Both the position numbers and the translations under genes were made by a program. 64,000 nucleotides of DNA, taken from positions 13,269,537 through 13,333,536 of the forward strand of contig NC_134107.1 of NCBI RefSeq assembly GCF_040939455.1, written 5' to 3'. Shown here one piece after another: positions 58,427-64,000 of this stretch; the stretch's first letter is position 1; every line of letters begins with the position of its first letter. The DNA comes from Microcebus murinus. Its lineage: Eukaryota; Chordata; Mammalia; Primates; Cheirogaleidae. The notes beneath the pieces were generated by a model, which searched no databases, was not told the DNA's origin, and saw only the letters and a list, made by a program, of their open reading frames with translations.

Positions 58427-58735
58427 GGCTGGGCGAGGTGGCTCACGCCTGTAATCCTAGCACTCTGGGAGGCTGAGGCGGACAGATTGCTCGAGGTCAG
58501 GAGTTCGAAACCACCCTGAGCGAGACCCTGTTTGTACTAAAAATAGAAAGAAATTAATTGACCAACTAAAAATACATATACAAAAAATTAGCCGGGCATG
58601 GTGGCACAAGCCTGTAGTTCCAGCTCCTCGGGAGGCTGAGGCAGTAGGATCACTTGAGCCCAGGAGATTGAGGTTGCTGTGAGCTATGCTGATGCCACGG
58701 CACTCACTCTAGCCTGGGCAAAAAAATAAAGATTA
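58427..58735 (+). mobile_element. Alu dimer, tandem with the previous one
   Basis: Starts GGCTGGGCGAGGTGGCTCACG right after the previous tail. Confidence 0.93.
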
Positions 58736-58905
58736 TAGACATAACTAATGTATATTGAGTGCTTTCTGTATCTTATATTCTGCTATGCAATAGGGATAGA
58801 AGAATGATTTATACCCAGATAAAATCAGACCTCAGGGTATTTCTCCAAGGTGGGGATTGGGTGGATCAGGCTTGGGGAAAGAGTGGTGGTTAAGAAACTG
58901 GCAAG

Positions 58906-59385
58906 GGTCTGGGTGTGGTGGCTCATGCCTGTAATTCTAGTACTCTGGGAGGCCGAGGCAGGAAGATTGTTTGAGGTCAGGAGTTTGAAGCTGCTGTGAG
59001 CTATGATCAGGCTACTGCACTCCAGCCTGGGTGACAGAGCAGGACCCTGTCTTTTTTAAAAAGACAGTCTCACTATGTTGCCCAGGCTGGAGCACAGTGG
59101 CTATTCACTTCCTCAATTACAGAACGCTACTGCCTTGAACTCCTGGCCTCAAGAGATCCTCCTCACTCAGCCTACCAAGTAGTTGGGACTGCAGGTGCAA
59201 GCCAGTGGCACCTGGAAAAAAATTTTAAGCAAATTAGATGGGTCGGCTATAATCTCAGCTACACAGGAGGCTGAGGCCAGAGGATCACTTGAGTCCAGGA
59301 GTTTGAGGTTGCAGTGAGCTATGATGACACCACTGCACTCTACCTGGGGCAACAGAATGAGACTCTGTTACGAAAAAAAAAAAAA
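58906..59385. mobile_element. Cluster of three Alu arms in alternating orientation
   Basis: Sense arm 58906-59049, antisense arm 59061-59213, sense arm 59223-59385. Each is a single monomer. Close inverted arms could fold into a hairpin in the SLC3A2 pre-mRNA. Confidence 0.85.
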
Positions 59386-59639
59386 TGTTTAAAATAGATC
59401 TCAACATTTTTAAAAATGGGTAAACCAATACACAATTCTGGATTTCTGGATACTCTTGAAAACAGTGAACATCTGATCACACAGAGACAATATTTTAGCA
59501 AGCCAACAGTCAGCTGCAGCTGAGAAAGGGCTGCTCAGTTCATCAGAGTTCTGCTCAGTTCATTTTGCTTATCTACATTCCTTGCCTGAATTCTGCAGGT
59601 ACTGGAGTTGGAGATGTCTGACCTAAATCCCCTCCTTTC

Positions 59640-60130
59640 CATTTCCACTGTCATTATACTTGTTAGCACTGAATCCACTTACTTCTTGCTTAAATTACTG
59701 TGACATACCAATTAATGTCCTTGTCTCCATCTTATCCCCCAATTTCTTATCACCTCCCTGCTTAAAAACTTTCACTAGCTTCTTTCTCACTATACACAAT
59801 TCAAATGATTTAGCTTTATATTCCAGGCCCTCCTCATCTGGCCTTCCCCAGGAAATCTTTTCCAGTTTGATATTCTATTCCCATTTAGCCCATCTTTCAA
59901 CTACTGCTATCCATGTACTTCCTTCATTTTCTAGAACCAAGCTGTGTTCAGATTGTTTAACTGGAATTCTTCTCCCCAATCTGTTCATCTACACTTCCAG
60001 GCTCAGACATTACATAAAGCATTTCCCCCAATTCCCATTCCCACACACAACCTCCCCAGCCTGGGCTGCCTACGCTGGACCTTCTTGATTTTCCAGTTTC
60101 TCTTCCACTTTCTATACATTTTGTCACAAC
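59640..60130 (+). mobile_element. L2-like LINE region
   Basis: TTCCCCAGGAAATCTTTTCC..., ACCAAGCTGTGTTCAGATTG, and a pyrimidine-rich L2 3' texture. Confidence 0.55.
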
Positions 60131-60144
60131 TTTTCTAATATACT

Positions 60145-60470
60145 TTTTTTTTTTTGAGACAGTCTCACTTTGTTGCCCAGGCTAGAGTGAGTGCCGTGGT
60201 GTCAGCCTAGCTCACAGCAACCTCAAACTCCTGAGCTCAAGCGATCCTCCTGCCTCAGCCTCCCAAGTAGCTGGGACTACAGGCATGCGCCACCTTGCCC
60301 GGCTAATTTTTTCTATATATATTAGATGGCCAATTAATTTCTTTCTATTTATAGTAGAGATGGGGTCTCGCTCTTGCTCAGGCTGGTTTCGAACTCCTGA
60401 CCTTGAGCAATCTGCCCGCCTCAGCCTCCCAGAGTGCTAGGATTACAGTCGTGAGCCACTGCGCCGGGCT
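60145..60470 (-). mobile_element. Alu dimer
   Basis: Antisense lemur-type dimer, poly-T to GCCGGGC. Confidence 0.95.
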
Positions 60471-60724
60471 GCAACTTTTCAATCTTGTACTAAAGCTATT
60501 GGTATACACATCTAAATTCTCCTCAGAGGAAAATCTCCCTGAGGGCAGAGTGTCTTATTCTCTCTCTCCCCCTAATGCCATATGTGGTATCATTCACAGA
60601 ACAAGCACTTAGTAGTTATTAAATAAATGAATTTATTCCAGTCTGTAATAACTTTGTTCAAACAGAGTTATCTCAGTATTTGAGGCATGCAGGGGAACAA
60701 CATTGCCCTCAAGAGTCAAAATTG

Positions 60725-61051
60725 GACGGGACTTGGTGGCTCACGCCTGTAATCCTAGCACTCTGGGAGGCTGAGGCGGGCAGATTGCTCAAGGTCAGGA
60801 GTTCAAAACCAGCCTGAGCAAGAGCGAGACCCCGTCTCTACTATAAATAGAAAGAAATTAACTGCCCAACTAAAAATATGTAGAAAAAAATAGCTGGGCA
60901 TGGTGGTGCATGCCTGTAGTCCCAGCTACTCAGGAGTCTGAGGCAGAAAGATTGCTTGAGCCCAGGAGTTTGAGGTTGCTATGAGCTAGGCTGATGCCAT
61001 GGCACTCTAGCCCGGGTAACAAAGTGAGACTCTGTCTCAAAAAAAAAAAAA
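60725..61051 (+). mobile_element. Alu dimer
   Basis: Sense. TSD AGAGTCAAAATTGG on both sides. Confidence 0.95.
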
Positions 61052-61329
61052 GAGTCAAAATTGGTTCTTGTTGCGGGGGTGGGGAGCAGTAGTTAATCTC
61101 AGATATTAAAAAGGTTTCTGCCCTCCAAAGGGCCATGGTACATAGGCAGGTATACAATATATCTACAGTATTAAAATTCCAGGGCAGGGCAGATTAAGAA
61201 GGAAAGAATGTCTTTTTTAGGTTGGAAGGAATAACGACGAAAAAAATATTAGAAACAGTGCCCAAGGATTATTCATTTGTTTTCTGTGTATGTGCTTGCT
61301 CCCCAACTACCTTGAGAACAGAACTTGTG

Positions 61330-61548
61330 TTATCAACGCAGTAAAGCATAGTGGTTAGGTGCTGGCTCTAGAATCGGACTGCCTGGATTTGCACCTTGGC
61401 TCTCATATTTCTTAGGGTGATAACACTCAACAAATGACTTAATCTCATCTATAACATTACCTTAACACCTTTCTCCGAGTGTTAATGTAGTATTAAGTGA
61501 GATCATATAGAAGAGCACACAATAAGAGCTCAATAAATGTTTATAAAG
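61330..61548 (+). mobile_element. MIR SINE
   Basis: AGCATAGTGGTTAGGTGCTGGCTCTAG, GCCTGGATTTGCACCTTGGC, and the 3' end AGAGCTCAATAAATGTTTAT. Near full length. Confidence 0.9.
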
Positions 61549-61593
61549 CGTGCCTGTACACATAAGTATCTACCACAAACGACTGAGGAACTA

Positions 61594-61928
<335 letters not shown>

Positions 61929-62009
61929 GACTGAGGAACTAATGCTAGCTGTTCTCAATAACAACAGTTAATAGCCGACTCCAACCACCACGACACCAGC
62001 TCTACAAGA

Positions 62010-62130
62010 GTTCTTGACACCTAAGTTTCCTCATCTATAAAATGGGGTTGTCATTGTACCTACATATTAGGGTTTTGGAGGCGTAATCAATTCACACAGT
62101 GTACTTAAAACGGTGCTCCACAAATGTTAC
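62010..62130 (+). mobile_element. MIR fragment
   Basis: TTTCCTCATCTATAAAATGGGGTTGTC, then GGTGCTCCACAAATGTT. Confidence 0.8.
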
Positions 62131-62291
62131 CCCTACCACAACAGGCCAAGCTCCTATGGAAATCGTACCAAAAGGCAGGAAAGGAAAAATCTGACCCCGT
62201 CTTAAGAATTAAGTGGAGCACTTAGTCCTGACTTTCCCAAAATGGCTCCACGCAAAGGACCTCCACCCAAACTCAGCCAGGGGCCCAGTAC

Positions 62292-62403
62292 CTGAGTCGC
62301 CTCCCGCGCTGAGACCCTGGACATCAGGCTCCGTATGCGCGCTGGGCGGCTGGTGCGGAACCGAGACGACACTGGTCGAGGGTTCAAGAGGCACGGGATC
62401 CAT
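62292..62403 (-). CDS. SLC3A2: SLC3A2 alternative first coding exon (long isoform N-terminus)
   Basis: Minus-strand ATG at 62403 begins MDPVPLEPSTSVVSVP and continues through VQGLSAGGDS. This clearly matches the human long-isoform N-terminus (MELQPPEASIAVVSIP, then VQGLSAGDDS). The exon gives 37 codons plus one base and then a donor, ACTCAG|GTACTG, at 62291. Phase 1 joins the acceptor at 48205 so that G+GC reads Gly, then Ala, then the short-form Met. That is the same arrangement as the human GDDS-GT-MSQ junction. The resulting protein would be 570 residues. An in-frame upstream ATG at 62445 exists, but alignment to human favours 62403. The cytosolic extension has no recognisable domain. The 14-kb intron to 48205 is mostly repeats. 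Confidence 0.88.
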
Positions 62404-62579
62404 GGAGGCGGATGCTGTACACTGGCTTAGTGTGTGTATGGGCAAAGGGAGCTCAGGCTAGGGGATTAAGGGTAGGCGGCCGTGCAGGATGGGCGCGAAG
62501 GCGGGGCCTCAGGGCTGGCGTTCCTCTAGCAACCGGCAGAGAGACGATGCTCTGCCGCAGTGCGGTTGCGGCATCTGCG

Positions 62580-62790
62580 CGTTTCCCGAGGGCGCATGCG
62601 CGCCTTTTTCGCGCCGCAAGTTCAAGGGGCGGGTCCTCTCTGCCCCCATAGCCTGAAACTCTCTACCCACAACTCCCCGGGTTCACATGACGTCTCCATA
62701 TGCGCGTGCGCCCAATAGAGTCCCGCCCTCAAATCCCAGGGGCCTCTGCGGAGAGCTATTTAAGTGTCTCCCGTCGGCTGGTCGTTCTCG
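62580..62790. promoter_or_regulatory. Shared promoter region between SNHG1 and the upstream SLC3A2 exon
   Basis: CpG-rich interval. For SNHG1: TATTTAA at 62757-62763, 30 nt before the predicted start, and CCAAT at 62712-62716. Further upstream are TGACGTC (CRE/ATF-like) at 62688-62694, an NRF1 palindrome GCGCATGCGC at 62592-62601, an E2F-like TTTTCGCGCC at 62606-62615 and a second NRF1-like GCGCGTGCGCC at about 62702. The minus-strand SLC3A2 ATG is only about 380 nt from the SNHG1 start, so the interval is likely bidirectional. Confidence 0.75.
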
Positions 62791-63035
62791 TTTTTTGTGT
62801 TACTGTTGGTGAGTGCTATTGTCTGTGTTGTAGCTGTTGCATTTTGTGGGTTCTCCTCCCCCACCCACCCATTTAAATGATCGTGCGAGCGTGGCGTGCC
62901 TTAGACCTGGGTTTTACCTGGTTGGTGGCCAGGGCGGGGGACGGATAAGGTGTAGTCCGTGGCCTCGAGGCATCGAAGCAGCTGTGGGGCTTTGTGAAGG
63001 ACAAAATGGCGATGGCGGGCAGTGCTCGTGGCCCT

Positions 63036-63101
63036 CCCTATGATGAGGACCTTGTCACAGACCTGTACTGAGTTCCGTGAGGATAAGTAACTCTGAGGAG
63101 A
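63036..63101 (+). ncRNA. SNORD25: C/D-box snoRNA U25
   Basis: C box ATGATGA at 63040-63046, D' CTGA at 63068-63071, C'-like GTGAGGA near 63077, and D box CTGA at 63093-63096, in intron 1 of SNHG1. The sequence matches human SNORD25 closely by eye. The guide element is the stretch just before D' (CACAGACCTGTA). In human it directs 2'-O-methylation of 18S rRNA G1490, by established assignment. It should be released from the debranched intron and packed with fibrillarin, NOP56, NOP58 and 15.5K. Confidence 0.95.
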
Positions 63102-63302
63102 CGGGCCCTGCACAGCTTTCGACTCGGCCATTGCTCCAGAAAACAGCGTTTTGCACATATCGGGTATTAACCTTATGGTGTCTTGGGCTCTTGTCTACAG
63201 GGTTCCGGCGCACGTTTGAATAGAAGAGAGCTCACTCGTGGAAGTAAGTGCTTGTGGCGGTTTTGTACCTCTCGTTGAGTATGTGGCAGTCCTATGGGAT
63301 GT

Positions 63303-63380
63303 GCTACGGTGATGATTTTAAGAATTGAACTCTCTCTTTCTGATGAATTAATGGAGAAAGCACAAAAAATTCTGAGTAGC
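63303..63380 (+). ncRNA. SNORD26: C/D-box snoRNA U26
   Basis: A terminal stem GCTAC/GTAGC encloses a C box GTGATGA (63309-63315), an internal C' TGATGAA (63341-63347) and a D box CTGA (63372-63375), in intron 2 of SNHG1. The match to human SNORD26 is strong by eye. The human snoRNA is assigned to a 28S rRNA adenosine (A389). The D' position reads TTGA and not CTGA, so that half may guide weakly. Confidence 0.93.
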
Positions 63381-63578
63381 ATCGCATGCGGCAAATATTT
63401 GAGGTCTTCTGGTTTTCAGTTCTGAAGTGTTAGTAAAGCCTGGTGTTTTTCAGATGTTTAGCTCAAAGGAGCTTACTGGTGGGATTATGAGACAAGATCC
63501 ATCTTTCTGCAAAGCCAGCATTGAAATGATGCTCCAGGTAGGTGTTTATGCTATTATTGGGAAGGGGACACTAGATGA

Positions 63579-63654
63579 CCACTCCATGATGAACTCAAAA
63601 TGACAAGCATATGACTGAACTTAGAAGTGATGTCATCTTACTACTGAGAAGTGG
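63579..63654 (+). ncRNA. SNORD27: C/D-box snoRNA U27
   Basis: A terminal stem CCACT/AGTGG encloses a C box ATGATGA (63586-63592), D' CTGA (63615-63618), C' GTGATGT (63627-63633) and D box CTGA (63644-63647), in intron 3 of SNHG1. It is nearly identical to human SNORD27, which is assigned to 18S rRNA A27 methylation. All four boxes and the terminal stem are intact. Confidence 0.95.
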
Positions 63655-63984
63655 GCCAGGGGTATTTTCAGGGGTCTTTGAATGGCCACTGTTAGGTACA
63701 TACATTGCCTCCCTTTTCTGTCTCCAGCATCTCATAACCCTTCCTGAGGAACTCAACTGCCTGCCAGGGTGAATACAGGTAATTGGCCAAATGGGAATTC
63801 AGGGTATGTCGTCTTGTAAATGGTCTCGACGATCAGGAGGGCAAAATGGTCGGCAGAGTGATGTTGCATTTTTGCTCCTTTCATCTTATCCCTCCTGAGG
63901 TGATTTTTCTGGGGAGGGAGAGCACAACTCAGCAGTAAAGTTGGGTCTTTGTGAACGTGTGCCCTTCCTTTGTCCACATATCAC

Positions 63985-64000
63985 ATCACTGTCAGATGAT
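63985..64000 (+). ncRNA. SNORD28: Probable start of C/D-box snoRNA U28 (cut by window end)
   Basis: The last bases (ACTGTCAGATGAT) resemble the 5' end and C box of SNORD28, the next snoRNA in the human host gene. They fall about 330 nt after SNORD27, close to the spacing I recall in human. Only about 15 nt are visible, so the call rests on position and partial match. Confidence 0.5.

Larger units (their letters stand above)
62787..64000 (+). ncRNA. SNHG1: Small nucleolar RNA host gene 1 (5' part; runs off the window)
   Basis: A spliced host transcript with no conserved reading frame, whose introns each carry one C/D-box snoRNA. Exon 1 about 62787-62808 starts at a pyrimidine stretch (CTCGTTTTTTG, 5'TOP-like) and ends at a GTGAGT donor (62809). 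Exon 2 is 63201-63243, with acceptor TCTACAG and donor GTAAGT. Exon 3 is 63454-63537, with acceptor TTTTTCAG and donor GTAGGT. Exon 4 starts at 63728 and ends at 63778 (GTAATT) or at 63768 (GTGAAT). D boxes of the intronic snoRNAs lie about 78-104 nt before the next acceptor, the usual spacing for intron-coded C/D snoRNAs. The order SNORD25, 26, 27 is that of the human U22 host gene. The remaining exons lie beyond the window. Confidence 0.92.

Overview
This is nuclear DNA from a primate, most likely a strepsirrhine of the lemur type. Two things show this. Single-copy genes sit in the order expected for the human 11q12.3 neighbourhood, in reversed orientation: CHRM1 (+), SLC3A2 (-), SNHG1 (+). 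The window is also full of Alu dimers whose middle linker carries a TTGGCCAATTAATTTC segment and whose left arm reads as GTGCCGTGGCGTCAGCC on the antisense strand. From memory, those are lemuriform Alu signatures and not anthropoid ones. Repeat family names are from recognition only and were not checked against a library.

Layout. 1-11.8 kb is non-coding flank: an old reverse L2 with a MIR inside it, a full-length 7SL RNA retropseudogene with target-site duplications, and two GC-rich, promoter-like intervals (about 6.8-8.4 and 9.3-10.1 kb). 11.8-12.6 kb holds a strong pyrimidine tract and two candidate non-coding 5' exons of CHRM1. The intact intronless CHRM1 reading frame (460 residues, muscarinic M1 receptor) is at 21352-22734, with its 3' exon acceptor at 21274/21275 and a poly(A) signal at 23749. 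24-41.9 kb is intergenic: Alus, MER5A-like and MER30-like hAT elements, an L2 ORF2 relic, an L1 3' segment invaded by nested Alus, and one AT-rich non-repeat block with an RFX X-box-like site.

SLC3A2 (CD98 heavy chain/4F2hc) runs on the minus strand. All nine coding exons of the short isoform were recovered with consensus splice sites and matching phases (531 residues, stop at 42076, start at 48200, CpG promoter above it). An alternative first coding exon lies 14 kb upstream at 62292-62403 and joins in phase. The 14 kb between holds mainly Alus, L2, a short U2 snRNA fragment and a decayed endogenous-retrovirus pol relic.

At the right end SNHG1 starts at about 62787 from a TATA/CCAAT promoter, head-to-head with the upstream SLC3A2 exon. 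It carries SNORD25, SNORD26 and SNORD27 in successive introns, and the window ends inside what is probably SNORD28. The genes are separate in function: a neuronal/glandular Gq-coupled receptor, an amino-acid transporter heavy chain, and a 5'TOP-type snoRNA host whose introns supply rRNA 2'-O-methylation guides. The notable link is the shared CpG-rich promoter between the growth-related SLC3A2 and SNHG1. I saw no CRISPR, bacterial or viral gene system.
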